DNA of 64,000 nt from an uncultured Paracoccaceae bacterium (GTDB lineage Bacteria > Pseudomonadota > Alphaproteobacteria > Rhodobacterales > Rhodobacteraceae): contig OY288167.1 of assembly GCA_958439195.1 (NCBI GenBank), positions 1 through 64,000 of the forward strand, given 5' to 3'. The position numbers and the translations under genes are program-made. Under the pieces are notes generated by a model that worked only from the letters and a program-made list of their open reading frames with translations, was not told the DNA's origin and made no database searches. Position 1 is the first letter of the stretch. Each line of letters opens with the position of its first letter. This document shows, in pieces, positions 34,929-42,883 of the stretch.

Positions 34929-35285
34929 TCAGATCAGCGCGATCCGCTCTCTCTGCGCGGGGTCGGGGTAGGGGCGGTAGAGGCCGATCTCAGTGGTTGC
35001 GATCATGGCGTGCATTTTTTCGTAAAGTTGGACGGCGTCGGCATCGGCGTCGGCCAGCGCGGTGAAGGCGTCGTCGAGGGCGGCCATGCCTGCGATTTCG
35101 ATCTCCAGCACGAAATCGGTGTGGCGGCCGGAGGCGAGGCCGAATTTGCGGCGCATGAGGCGCCAGCCGGAGATGAGTTGGAGTTTGGCGAGATGGTCGA
35201 GCCAAAGGCCAGTTGCATGGGCGAAGGAGAGGGCGCGGGCCTCGGGCCGGAGTTCGATCAGGCAGTGATATACGTTCACGGGCAT
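34929..35285 (-). CDS. Small conserved protein, DUF6614-like
   Basis: A 118-residue protein beginning MPVNVYHCLIELRPEARAL, with AAGGAGA eight bases before ATG 35285. It has no signal peptide or membrane helix. The alternation of two strand-helix blocks (VYHCLIEL, FVLEIEIAGMAALDDAFTAL) suggests a ferredoxin-like alpha/beta dimer fold. I believe this is the protein annotated as DUF6614 in Rhodobacterales, but cannot confirm it. It is convergent with the SDR gene and divergent from rpsA. No function is assigned. Confidence 0.65.
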   Translation of the reverse strand: MPVNVYHCLIELRPEARALSFAHATGLWLDHLAKLQLISGWRLMRRKFGLASGRHTDFVLEIEIAGMAALDDAFTALADADADAVQLYEKMHAMIATTEIGLYRPYPDPAQRERIALI

Positions 35286-35645
35286 TCTCCTTTTGGACCG
35301 TGATCCCGGTCTGGCATTCCTGTGCGGCACGGTGCGGCACGGTGCGGCATATCATGCCGACTCAAAGCCTAGCTTTTTGCTAATACGTCCAAGGTCATCA
35401 CACTGTTAGAAACGGCAGGTGTGGCGGGTTGACCCCCGCCCTGCGGGTGCAGGCGGCGGCGGGCGGCCTGTGAGGGCGCTTCGCGCTTGTTTTCCTTGGC
35501 CCAAGCGACTATAGGCCGCCCATCCTGACGGTGGAGTCGCGGTCATTCCGGTTTTCCGGGGCGATGCGGTTTTTCCGAAGGGGGTCACAAAGACCGGCGG
35601 AGCCAACCGCATGGCCAGAAAACCATGACAAAGGACGAACTGCAT
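35286..35645. other. 360-base intergenic region upstream of rpsA
   Basis: It contains three tandem copies of a 10-base unit GTGCGGCACG at 35322-35350 (the last imperfect), then a small hairpin CGGCAT-ATC-ATGCCG. Several GC-rich inverted repeats follow, with a candidate promoter at 35487-35515 and an unusually long leader before rpsA. No ORF with coding character was found here. Confidence 0.6.
35487..35515 (+). promoter_or_regulatory. Candidate sigma-70 promoter of rpsA
   Basis: TTGTTT (35487-35492) and TATAGG (35510-35515) are separated by 17 bases. Transcription from here gives a leader of about 120 nucleotides, long enough for the translational autoregulation by S1 protein known in other bacteria. 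Confidence 0.5.
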
Positions 35646-37325
35646 ATGTGCGCGAAAAACGCTATGGAAGAATTTGAAGCCCTTCTGAAGGAGAGCTTCG
35701 AGATTGACACCCCCGAAGAGGGAACGGTTGTCAAAGGCAAGGTCATCGCCATCGAGGCGGGTCAGGCCATCATCGATGTCGGCTACAAGATGGAAGGCCG
35801 CATCGACCTTAAGGAATTTGCCAACCCCGGCGAACAGCCCAACATCAATGTGGGCGACGAGGTTGAGGTCTATCTGGACCGCGTGGAGAATGCCCGCGGC
35901 GAAGCGCAGATCAGCCGTGAAAAGGCCCGCCGCGAAGAAGCGTGGGACCGTCTGGAAAAGGCCTATGCATCCGAGACCCGCGTCGATGGCGCGATCTTTG
36001 GGCGTGTCAAAGGCGGCTTTACTGTCGATCTGGGCGGCGCTGTGGCGTTCCTGCCGGGTTCGCAGGTTGACGTGCGCCCGGTGCGCGATGCCGGCCCGCT
36101 GATGGGCATGAAGCAGCCGTTCCAGATTTTGAAAATGGACCGTCGCCGTGGCAACATCGTTGTGTCGCGCCGTGCCATCCTGGAAGAAAGCCGTGCGGAA
36201 CAGCGCGCCGAAGTGATCGGCAACCTGACCGAAGGCCAGACCATCGACGGCGTCGTGAAGAACATCACCGAATATGGTGCCTTCGTCGACCTGGGCGGCG
36301 TGGACGGCCTGCTGCACGTGACCGACATGGCCTGGCGCCGTGTGAACCACCCGTCGGAGATCCTTGCTATTGGCGAGACGATCAAGGTGCAGGTCATCAA
36401 GATCAACAAGGAAACCCACCGTATCAGCCTGGGCATGAAGCAGCTGCAGTCCGATCCGTGGGATGCCGTTGAAAAGGCCTATCCGCTGGGTTCGATCCAC
36501 AAGGGCCGCGTGACCAACATCACCGATTACGGCGCCTTTGTGGAGCTGGAGGCCGGTGTCGAAGGTCTGGTCCATGTGTCGGAAATGTCCTGGACCAAGA
36601 AGAACGTGCATCCCGGCAAGATCGTGTCTACTTCGCAGGAAGTGGATGTGATGGTGCTGGAGATCGACAGCGCCAAGCGGCGTGTGTCGCTGGGTCTGAA
36701 GCAGACCATGCGCAACCCGTGGGAAGTGTTCGCAGAGACCCACCCGGTCGGCACGAATATCGAAGGCGAAGTCAAGAACATCACCGAGTTCGGTCTGTTC
36801 GTCGGGCTCGACAACGATATCGACGGCATGGTTCACCTTTCGGACCTGTCTTGGGATCAGCGCGGCGAGGATGTCATTCAGAACTACCGCAAGGGCGACA
36901 CGGTTCAGGCCGCTGTCACCGAAGTGGATGTCGAGAAGGAGCGTATCTCGCTGTCGATCAAGGCGCTGGGTGAAGACAACTTTACCGATGCGGTGGATGG
37001 CGTGAAGCGTGGGTCGATCGTGACGGTTGTTGTCACGGCGATCGAAGAAGGCGGCATCGAGGTGGAATATAACGGCGCCAAGTCGTTCATCCGCCGGTCC
37101 GACCTGTCGCGTGACCGGGCTGACCAGCGCCCCGAGCGTTTCCAGGTGGGCGATTCCGTGGATGCGCGCGTGACCAACATTGATCCGAAGACCCGTCGTC
37201 TGGGCCTGTCGATCAAGGCGCGCGAGATTGCGGAAGAAAAGGAAGCCGTGGAACAGTACGGCTCGTCCGATTCGGGTGCATCGCTGGGGGATATCCTTGG
37301 CGCGGCGCTGAAGGGCGGCAACTGA
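35646..37325 (+). CDS. rpsA: 30S ribosomal protein S1
   Basis: A 559-residue RNA-binding protein of the small subunit that helps mRNAs with weak Shine-Dalgarno sites. Six S1 (OB-fold) repeats are visible, with conserved segments such as GVVKNITEYGAFVDLGGVDGL and GRVTNITDYGAFVELEAGVEGL. The ATG at 35646 (MCAKNAMEEFEAL) has AAGGA ten bases upstream; an earlier in-frame ATG at 35625 is less likely. A clean terminator follows. Codon use is strongly biased, as expected for a highly expressed gene. Confidence 0.96.
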   Translation: MCAKNAMEEFEALLKESFEIDTPEEGTVVKGKVIAIEAGQAIIDVGYKMEGRIDLKEFANPGEQPNINVGDEVEVYLDRVENARGEAQISREKARREEAWDRLEKAYASETRVDGAIFGRVKGGFTVDLGGAVAFLPGSQVDVRPVRDAGPLMGMKQPFQILKMDRRRGNIVVSRRAILEESRAEQRAEVIGNLTEGQTIDGVVKNITEYGAFVDLGGVDGLLHVTDMAWRRVNHPSEILAIGETIKVQVIKINKETHRISLGMKQLQSDPWDAVEKAYPLGSIHKGRVTNITDYGAFVELEAGVEGLVHVSEMSWTKKNVHPGKIVSTSQEVDVMVLEIDSAKRRVSLGLKQTMRNPWEVFAETHPVGTNIEGEVKNITEFGLFVGLDNDIDGMVHLSDLSWDQRGEDVIQNYRKGDTVQAAVTEVDVEKERISLSIKALGEDNFTDAVDGVKRGSIVTVVVTAIEEGGIEVEYNGAKSFIRRSDLSRDRADQRPERFQVGDSVDARVTNIDPKTRRLGLSIKAREIAEEKEAVEQYGSSDSGASLGDILGAALKGGN

Positions 37326-37347
37326 TCCTGACGGATTAAGTTTTGTG

Positions 37348-37374
37348 AAAGGCCCCGCAATTGCGGGGCCTTTT
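37348..37374 (+). terminator. Rho-independent terminator after rpsA
   Basis: A perfect palindrome, AAAGGCCCCGCAA-TTGCGGGGCC, is followed by TTTT. It lies 22 bases after the rpsA stop codon and separates rpsA from ihfB. Confidence 0.92.
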
Positions 37375-37459
37375 GCTTTGCAGCCGGGTTTGGAGGCGGG
37401 AATCGGGGTGCTGCGATGGTGCCGGGGCGGGTGATGGCGGGCCTGCGCTTTCGTTTTCG

Positions 37460-37487
37460 TTGTGCAGTTGGTTTTTTTGCCTATAGT
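37460..37487 (+). promoter_or_regulatory. Candidate sigma-70 promoter of ihfB
   Basis: TTGTGC (37460-37465) and TATAGT (37482-37487) are separated by 16 bases that include a seven-T tract. It lies between the rpsA terminator and the ihfB start, so ihfB probably has its own promoter. Confidence 0.55.
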
Positions 37488-37542
37488 CCAGTCTAAACAA
37501 CAGCGTGGCGACCGGCCAACGGCCACCACAGGGGGGACTTGG

Positions 37543-37827
37543 ATGATCCGTTCGGAACTGATCCAGAAAATCGCGGATGAAAATCCGCACCTGACGCAGC
37601 GGCATGTTGAGCGGATCGTGAATACGGTCTTTGAGGAAATCATCGAGGCGCTGGCCAAGGGCGACCGGGTGGAACTGCGCGGCTTTGGCGCGTTTTCCGT
37701 CAAGGCGCGGGATGCCCGTGTCGGGCGCAACCCGCGCACCGGCGAAGCGGTCAAGGTGGATGACAAGAAGGTGCCGTTCTTCAAGACCGGCAAGCTGTTG
37801 CGCGATCGGTTGAACGGCAAGAGCTGA
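37543..37827 (+). CDS. ihfB: Integration host factor subunit beta
   Basis: A 94-residue HU/IHF-family DNA-bending protein. It begins MIRSELIQKIADENPHL and carries the arm signature RVELRGFGAFSVKARDARVGRNPRTGE with the proline that wedges into DNA. The frame continues upstream, but ATG 37543 has a GGGGGGA stretch nearby and gives the standard length. The rpsA-ihfB neighbourhood is conserved across Proteobacteria. The partner ihfA is not in this window. Confidence 0.95.
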   Translation: MIRSELIQKIADENPHLTQRHVERIVNTVFEEIIEALAKGDRVELRGFGAFSVKARDARVGRNPRTGEAVKVDDKKVPFFKTGKLLRDRLNGKS

Positions 37828-37900
37828 GTTTTCCCGTCTGATGCCTTGCGCGCCGGGGGTGGGGGCGCGATAGTCGGGGTCACCCCATCGGGAGGCCCGG

Positions 37901-38263
37901 ATGTTGCGCTATTTTCGTTATCTGATCATTGCGGCCATGCTGCTGATGTTGCTGACCGTGGCTTTGGCCAACCGGACGGTGGTGCCGGTGCGGTTCCTGC
38001 CCGAAGATGTGGGGGCGCTGTTTGGCGTGACCTGGCAGATGGAATTGCCGTTGTTTCTGGTGATTCTGGGCGGCGTGGTGATGGGGGTTCTGATCGGGTT
38101 CACCTGGGAATGGCTGCGCGAGCACAAGTATCGCAAGACAGCAAGCCAGCGCGGCAAGGAACTGGCGCGGCTGGAGCGCGAGATGGAAGTGATGCGCGAT
38201 TCGTCGAGCGTGCCGAAGGATGAGATCCTCAGCCTGATCGAGAAGCCGCGGAAGACTGGATAA
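37901..38263 (+). CDS. LapA-domain (DUF1049) inner-membrane protein
   Basis: A 120-residue protein with two membrane helices (about residues 6-24 and 48-68) separated by a short periplasmic loop, followed by a charged coiled-coil-like tail (REHKYRKTASQRGKELARLEREMEVM). This is the pattern of LapA/YciS, which in Escherichia coli helps control LPS synthesis with LapB. No lapB lies here. The start follows GGGAGGCCC. It is placed between ihfB and trpF, as in many Rhodobacterales. Confidence 0.87.
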   Translation: MLRYFRYLIIAAMLLMLLTVALANRTVVPVRFLPEDVGALFGVTWQMELPLFLVILGGVVMGVLIGFTWEWLREHKYRKTASQRGKELARLEREMEVMRDSSSVPKDEILSLIEKPRKTG

Positions 38264-38285
38264 AGTTCAAGGCGGGCCGAATTTC

Positions 38286-38924
38286 ATGGGCGATGTGCGG
38301 GTGAAGATCTGCGGTCTGCGGACCGAGGCGGATGTCGCGGCTGTGGCGGCGGCGGGGGCGGCCTATGCGGGGTTTGTGTTCTTTGAGCGGTCACCACGGC
38401 ATCTGACTGTGGATGCGGCGGCGCGGCTGGCTTTGGCGGCACCTGCGGGGCTGGCCAAGGTGGCGCTGGTGGTGGATGCGGAGGATGCGGTTCTGGACGC
38501 CATCGTGGAGGGTGTGGCGCTGGATATGCTGCAACTGCATGGGCATGAAAGCCCTGACCGCGTGGTCGAGATTCGGGCGCGATACGGGTTGCCGGTGATG
38601 AAGGCGGTGGGCGTGGCGGATGAGGGCGATCTGGCGGCGCTGTTCGATTATTCGACCGTGGCGGATCAGATCCTGATTGACGCAAAGCCGCCCAAGGGGG
38701 CGGCGCTGCCGGGGGGGAACGGGTTGGCGTTCGACTGGCGGCTGGTGGCGCAACGGCGCTGGCTGCGGCCCTGGATGCTGGCCGGGGGGCTGACGGCCGA
38801 GAATGTGGCCGAGGCGGTGCGGCTGACGAATGCGCGGCAGGTGGATGTGTCGTCGGGGGTGGAAAGCGCGCCCGGACAGAAGGATGCCGCGAAGATTGCG
38901 GCCTTTGTCCGGGCGGCGGGTTAG
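38286..38924 (+). CDS. trpF: Phosphoribosylanthranilate isomerase
   Basis: A 212-residue TIM-barrel enzyme for the third step from anthranilate to tryptophan. The N-terminal VKICGLRTEADV holds the catalytic cysteine, and the later DQILIDAKPPKG and LAGGLTAENVAEAV blocks match the family. Length is normal. It is followed on the same strand by trpB after a gap that contains a minus-strand DUF4394 gene, an unusual interruption of the trpF-trpB pair. Confidence 0.95.
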   Translation: MGDVRVKICGLRTEADVAAVAAAGAAYAGFVFFERSPRHLTVDAAARLALAAPAGLAKVALVVDAEDAVLDAIVEGVALDMLQLHGHESPDRVVEIRARYGLPVMKAVGVADEGDLAALFDYSTVADQILIDAKPPKGAALPGGNGLAFDWRLVAQRRWLRPWMLAGGLTAENVAEAVRLTNARQVDVSSGVESAPGQKDAAKIAAFVRAAG

Positions 38925-38983
38925 GGAACCGAAAGCCGATCCTGGGCGCGGGAGCGACGCCCGGATCAGCCGACGGGTCGTTG

Positions 38984-39008
38984 GGCGGCCCCTGCGTGAG
39001 GCCGCCCG
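38984..39008. terminator. GC-rich hairpin between convergent trpF and DUF4394 gene
   Basis: GGGCGGCC (38984-38991) pairs perfectly with GGCCGCCC (39001-39008) across a nine-base loop. There is no T run on either strand, so it may protect 3' ends rather than terminate strongly. Confidence 0.45.
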
Positions 39009-39012
39009 TGCC

Positions 39013-39795
39013 TTACATGGCGGGCAGGATGGTCAGGTCACGGACCGGATCGGTGGTGCCGGTGATTTCCATCGTGCCAGAGACAGCGCCGGTGGCGAGG
39101 TCGAGCATGTGCAGCCCGCCCAGTGCCGCGACATAGGCCGTGTTGGTGCCATCAGCGGTGGTGGCGACATCCATCGCAACCGGGCCTTCCAGCGTAACGC
39201 CAAGCGAGCCGATGGTGGCGAGGACGCCATCATTCGGGGCGGTCTGTTGCAGCAGGGCGTTCAGGCCGGCGTCGATGTCGAACATCGCGGTCTTTTCCGG
39301 CTTGCCGTAGCTATTGGTATAGGCCACGGCCACGACCATCGGGGTGGCGGCGGCATTGGCATCGGCTGGATCAAAGTTCAGCGCGCCGTCCACGGTGACT
39401 TCGCCGGTTTCCATGTTCACGCGGTGGTTCGTGGTACCGGACATGAAGCGCAGCCGGTCGGCGGCGGGGTTCACGTCAACGATGACAGCGGCGCCGTCGG
39501 CAACGGTCAGCATCGTGTTCATCTTGGCAATCTCGGTCGTGGCGCCGGTGGCCGGGTCGATTGTCACGATGGCCTGCGTGTCGGTCACGCCGATCACGGT
39601 GCCGTTGCCGGGGCGATAGTCGATGCCGTGCAGGCGGGTTACGCCCTGGGCTTCAACGCTGCCGGTCACGGCGCCGGTGGCGGTGTCGATCATCACAAGG
39701 GTGCGGTCGCCGGTCAGGCCGAGCGCGGTTTCGGCATGGGCGATGCCCGCCATGCCTGCGAGGCTGAGGGTGAGTGCGGTTGTGAAGGTTTTCAT
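39013..39795 (-). CDS. Exported DUF4394 domain protein
   Basis: A 260-residue periplasmic or secreted protein. A signal peptide covers residues 1-21 (SLAGMAGIAHA). The remainder is a series of short beta repeats (TLVMIDTATGAVTGSV, AIVTIDPATGATTEIA, LHMLDLATGAVSGTM), suggesting a propeller; the motif DVNPAADRLRFMSGTTNHRVN is the DUF4394 signature. No catalytic residues are apparent. It lies on the opposite strand between trpF and trpB and reads toward trpF, so it has its own promoter in the hairpin-rich region upstream. Confidence 0.87.
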   Translation of the reverse strand: MKTFTTALTLSLAGMAGIAHAETALGLTGDRTLVMIDTATGAVTGSVEAQGVTRLHGIDYRPGNGTVIGVTDTQAIVTIDPATGATTEIAKMNTMLTVADGAAVIVDVNPAADRLRFMSGTTNHRVNMETGEVTVDGALNFDPADANAAATPMVVAVAYTNSYGKPEKTAMFDIDAGLNALLQQTAPNDGVLATIGSLGVTLEGPVAMDVATTADGTNTAYVAALGGLHMLDLATGAVSGTMEITGTTDPVRDLTILPAM

Positions 39796-40130
39796 GGATC
39801 GTCTCCTGTTGTCACTTGCTTGCGGTGGTAGCTACGAAAGGATTCTGAACAGGTTTCAGCGCGGCGATCACGAAAGCGTCAGCAGCGATTTTGCCGGGGG
39901 GGTGAATTCTGGCGCAGAATTCGCGGCGGAATTTGACGCAAATTCCGGTTTGGGGCGTGGTGATATCTGGTCGGGCGACTGGGGGCGTGGGGGGGCGTGG
40001 GGGGCAGGGCGCTGGGGAAATCTGCGTCAGATTTCGGCGCGGAGTTTGCGTCAAACTCTGCTTTCGCGTGCGGGCTTTCCTGTGGCGGCCAAGGGCGCTA
40101 CATCGGGGGGGTAAGCAAAGGGGGTGGCGC
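39796..40130. other. 335-base intergenic region with four GCGTC-loop hairpins
   Basis: The region lies between the DUF4394 start and the trpB start and must hold both divergent promoters. Its main content is two pairs of small perfect hairpins (39904-39947 and 40017-40058) separated by a G-rich stretch with repeated GGGGGCGTGG. No convincing ORF is seen, although one frame stays open through it. Confidence 0.7.
39904..40058. repeat. Extragenic hairpin array with conserved loop, variable stems
   Basis: Four perfect stems: 39904-39910/39916-39922 (loop GGCGC), 39927-39934/39940-39947 (loop GACGC), 40017-40023/40029-40035 (loop GCGTC) and 40042-40047/40053-40058 (loop GCGTC). Stem sequences differ (GAATTCT, CGGAATTT, GAAATCT, GAGTTT), yet each keeps pairing and the loop is held as GCGTC, its complement GACGC, or the variant GGCGC. 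This is the signature of a structured element under selection for fold and loop. Confidence 0.8.
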
Positions 40131-41363
40131 ATGGCCGAGGACGGGATCAACAGTTTCATGACCGGGCCGGATGAGGCCGGGAGGTTCGGCATATTCGGCG
40201 GGCGGTTCGTATCAGAGACGCTGATGCCGCTGATCCTGGAGCTGGAAGAACGCTATGAACATGCCAAGACCGACCCAACCTTCTGGGCCGAGATGGATGA
40301 TCTGTGGAAGCATTACGTGGGGCGTCCGTCGCCGCTGTATTACGCCGAGCGGATGACCGAGCATCTGGGCGGTGCCAAGATCTATATGAAGCGCGACGAG
40401 TTGAACCATACCGGCGCGCACAAGATCAACAATGTGCTGGGGCAGATCATTCTGGCGCGGCGCATGGGCAAGACGCGGATCATCGCGGAAACCGGGGCGG
40501 GGCAGCATGGGGTGGCGACGGCCACGGTCTGTGCGAAGTTCGGGTTGAAGTGCATCGTCTATATGGGCGCGCATGATGTGGAGCGTCAGGCGCCGAACGT
40601 GTTCCGCATGAAGCTGCTGGGGGCCGAGGTTGTTCCGGTGACGTCGGGGCGTGGCACGTTGAAGGATGCGATGAATGATGCGCTGCGCGACTGGGTGACG
40701 AATGTGCGCGACACGTTCTATTGCATCGGCACGGTGGCGGGGCCGCATCCCTATCCGGCGATGGTGCGGGATTTCCAGTCGATCATCGGCAAGGAAGTGC
40801 GCTGGCAACTGGCCGAACAGGAAGGCGAGGGGCGGCTGCCGGATACGGTGATCGCGGCCATCGGCGGCGGGTCCAATGCGATGGGGCTGTTCTATCCGTT
40901 CCTGGATGATCCGTCGGTTCGGATTATCGGCGTTGAAGCGGGCGGCAAGGGCGTGGACGACCGGATGCAGCATTGCGCGTCGCTGACTGGCGGGCGGCCC
41001 GGCGTGCTGCATGGCAACCGGACCTATTTGTTGCAGGATGATGACGGGCAGATCCTGGAAGGGTTTTCGATCAGCGCGGGGCTGGATTATCCCGGCATCG
41101 GGCCGGAACATGCCTGGCTGCATGACATTGGTCGGGCGGAATATGTGAGCATCACGGATGCCGAGGCGCTGGAGGCGTTTCAATTGTCTTGTGCGCTGGA
41201 GGGGATCATCCCGGCGCTGGAGCCCAGCCACGCGCTGGCGCATGTGATGAAGATTGCGCCTGCGCTGCCGCGCGAGCATATCATCGTGATGAACATGTGC
41301 GGGCGGGGCGACAAGGACATCTTTACCGTGGCCAAGCATCTGGGCGTGGACATGAAGGTTTGA
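40131..41363 (+). CDS. trpB: Tryptophan synthase beta chain
   Basis: A 410-residue PLP enzyme condensing indole with serine. The PLP lysine is Lys98 in TGAHKINN, and the phosphate loop GGGSNAMG and the ETGAGQHG glutamate are intact. ATG 40131 gives the standard N-terminus (INSFMTGPDEAGRFGIFGGRFV); the longer open frame runs through the hairpin array and is rejected. trpA is not in the window. A hairpin follows the gene at 41406-41433. Confidence 0.96.
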   Translation: MAEDGINSFMTGPDEAGRFGIFGGRFVSETLMPLILELEERYEHAKTDPTFWAEMDDLWKHYVGRPSPLYYAERMTEHLGGAKIYMKRDELNHTGAHKINNVLGQIILARRMGKTRIIAETGAGQHGVATATVCAKFGLKCIVYMGAHDVERQAPNVFRMKLLGAEVVPVTSGRGTLKDAMNDALRDWVTNVRDTFYCIGTVAGPHPYPAMVRDFQSIIGKEVRWQLAEQEGEGRLPDTVIAAIGGGSNAMGLFYPFLDDPSVRIIGVEAGGKGVDDRMQHCASLTGGRPGVLHGNRTYLLQDDDGQILEGFSISAGLDYPGIGPEHAWLHDIGRAEYVSITDAEALEAFQLSCALEGIIPALEPSHALAHVMKIAPALPREHIIVMNMCGRGDKDIFTVAKHLGVDMKV

Positions 41364-41405
41364 GTGCGGTGCATCCGTAAACTTCTGGCACAGAACCCGG
41401 TTCGG

Positions 41406-41440
41406 CGCCCCCATTGCGAAAGCGGTGGGGGCGTCTTGCA
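41406..41440 (+). terminator. Probable terminator after trpB
   Basis: CGCCCCCA (41406-41413) pairs with TGGGGGCG (41426-41433); the tail TCTTGCATTT is only moderately T-rich. It is 43 bases after the trpB stop codon. Confidence 0.65.
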
Positions 41441-41489
41441 TTTCGGCGGTTTGCGGCATCGGCGGGGTGCGGCCTGCTGAATTGGGAAG

Positions 41490-41507
41490 AATTACAGTAA
41501 TTACGTA
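41490..41507. promoter_or_regulatory. Tandem AT-rich nonamer, copy 1
   Basis: Two adjacent nine-base units, AATTACAGT and AATTACGTA. The second unit is identical to the units at 51136-51153. It lies about 195 bases upstream of the first PepSY-like gene, in otherwise GC-rich DNA. A protein-binding role is possible but unproven. Confidence 0.4.
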
Positions 41508-41702
41508 TAGTTAAGCCTAAACTTGGGTTTAGCCGGGGCGGGGTTGGCCGGGAATTCACGGCATAAACCGGGGTGCAATTTCATTTGATGGGTCGTGGTG
41601 CCACATCGGTGGCGTCGCCGGGTGAATGTCGGCGGTGCAGCCATGGGCTGGCAGGGCTGGGGGAGATGGTCCTGAGGAGCTTCCACCAAAAGGAACTGTG
41701 AT

Positions 41703-42194
41703 ATGGATACCAAGACCAGACTGATGACACTGACCGCTGCTGCGGTGTTGGCCGGATCGACGGCGTTTGCGCAGACGGTTGATCCGGGGCCAAGCACGCC
41801 TTCGACCTTTGATTTCGGTTTTCTGGGCGACCTGTTCGGCGGCGCTGAGCGGCCTTCGGAGGGCGCGATTGCCGATGCGCTGGCCGGGGCCGGGCTGACG
41901 GTGGATCGCGTGCGGACGCGCGGGGATGATGTGCGGATCGAGGCGGTGACCGAGGATGGCCAGCGGGTGCGCATCCGGGTGGAGGATGGCGAGGTGCGCT
42001 ATCGAGTCCGGTCGGCTTCGTCATCGTCATCGTCGGACACGTCGGATTCCAATGATGACAGCAATGGCAGCAGCACGGGCAGTTCCGATGCCAACGGTCC
42101 GACATCCGGCGGCGGGAATGGCGGACGCAGCGGTGGTGGGAACGGCGGCGGCAGCGGCGGTGGGAATGGCGGCGGCAGCGGCGGCAACGACTGA
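41703..42194 (+). CDS. Exported PepSY-like protein with Ser/Gly-rich tail
   Basis: A 163-residue secreted protein. A signal peptide covers residues 1-23 (LTAAAVLAGSTAFAQ). A PepSY-like core lies at about 53-100 (IADALAGAGLTVDRVR...VRIRVEDGEVRYRV). From residue 101 the chain is a serine/aspartate run, then repeats of SGGGNGGG to the end, so it is probably disordered. AAAGGAA precedes the ATG. It is the first of two related genes followed by a membrane LuxR-type regulator; a third relative is at 56742. The PepSY assignment is by pattern, and the function is unknown. Confidence 0.72.
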   Translation: MDTKTRLMTLTAAAVLAGSTAFAQTVDPGPSTPSTFDFGFLGDLFGGAERPSEGAIADALAGAGLTVDRVRTRGDDVRIEAVTEDGQRVRIRVEDGEVRYRVRSASSSSSSDTSDSNDDSNGSSTGSSDANGPTSGGGNGGRSGGGNGGGSGGGNGGGSGGND

Positions 42195-42304
42195 CCATTG
42201 GGGCAAATGACACGAAAATAACGCGTCCCGGCCTTGCCGGGTCGCGTTTGTTGTAACATAAATTAACGACTGCCCGGCGGCAGTCTGCCCTAGAGGGGGT
42301 ACGG

Positions 42305-42841
42305 ATGATGGCACGGAAGGTCATGGGAGCGCTGGTGGCCGGCGCCTTGGGAACATCGCCTGCATTGGCGGATGGATATGAAAGCAGTGTCGTTCAGCAG
42401 CTTGAGGCCGAAGGGTTTCGCAGCATTTCGACGGAACGCACCTGGTTGGGCCGCACGAGGATTACCGCAGAAAGCGGGTTGGGGCAGCGTGAGATTGTCA
42501 TCAATCCGAACAATGGCGAGGTGTTGCGCGATCTTTGGCTGGGCGAGCGGCGGGACGGTGGCCTTGTTGACGCCGGGAGCGCGGCAGGCGGGTCCGAGGC
42601 GGCGGCTGCCACGAGCGCGGGCGGGGTTGGCGGAAATGTTGGCGACAATGGCGACGCATCGGCCGACCGGGATGACCGCGACCGTGATGATGACCGGAGC
42701 CGGAGGGATGGCCGCCATCGCAGGGGTGATGATGGCCGTGACCGTGACAGATCGGATTCGGGCAGAGATGGTGGCCGTGATGGTGGTGGCGACGGTGGTG
42801 GCGGGAGCGGTGGCGACAATGGCGGCGGTTCGAACGATTAG
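42305..42841 (+). CDS. Exported PepSY-like protein with Arg/Asp-rich tail
   Basis: A 178-residue secreted protein. A signal peptide covers residues 1-22 (LVAGALGTSPALA). The folded core, residues 25-78, reads QQLEAEGFRSISTERTWLGR, then RITAES, then NPNNGEVLRDLWL; it is strikingly like residues 42-90 of the protein at 56742. The tail (about 80-178) is glycine/alanine-rich, then a DRDDRDRDDDRSRRDGR-type polyampholyte, then a GGGDGGG run. It begins MM (ATG 42305 or 42308) after GAGGGGG. Function is unknown; PepSY-like domains often modulate proteases or bind metal or heme partners. Confidence 0.72.
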   Translation: MMARKVMGALVAGALGTSPALADGYESSVVQQLEAEGFRSISTERTWLGRTRITAESGLGQREIVINPNNGEVLRDLWLGERRDGGLVDAGSAAGGSEAAAATSAGGVGGNVGDNGDASADRDDRDRDDDRSRRDGRHRRGDDGRDRDRSDSGRDGGRDGGGDGGGGSGGDNGGGSND

Positions 42842-42883
42842 ACCAGCGGGCATTCACCTGCGCTGTGATAGCAGGTGTTCGGC

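Larger units (their letters stand above)
41364..41702. other. 339-base intergenic region between trpB and the PepSY-like cluster
   Basis: It holds the trpB terminator hairpin (41406-41433), a tandem AT-rich nonamer pair at 41490-41507 (AATTACAGT-AATTACGTA), and a small hairpin CTAAAC-TTGG-GTTTAG near 41515-41531. AAAGGAA precedes the next start. No coding sequence is apparent. Confidence 0.6.

Noticed and set aside
35406..37883. 825-codon minus-strand open frame across rpsA and ihfB
   Set aside because: It is antisense to two certain genes, has no family resemblance, and arises from the strong codon bias of rpsA.
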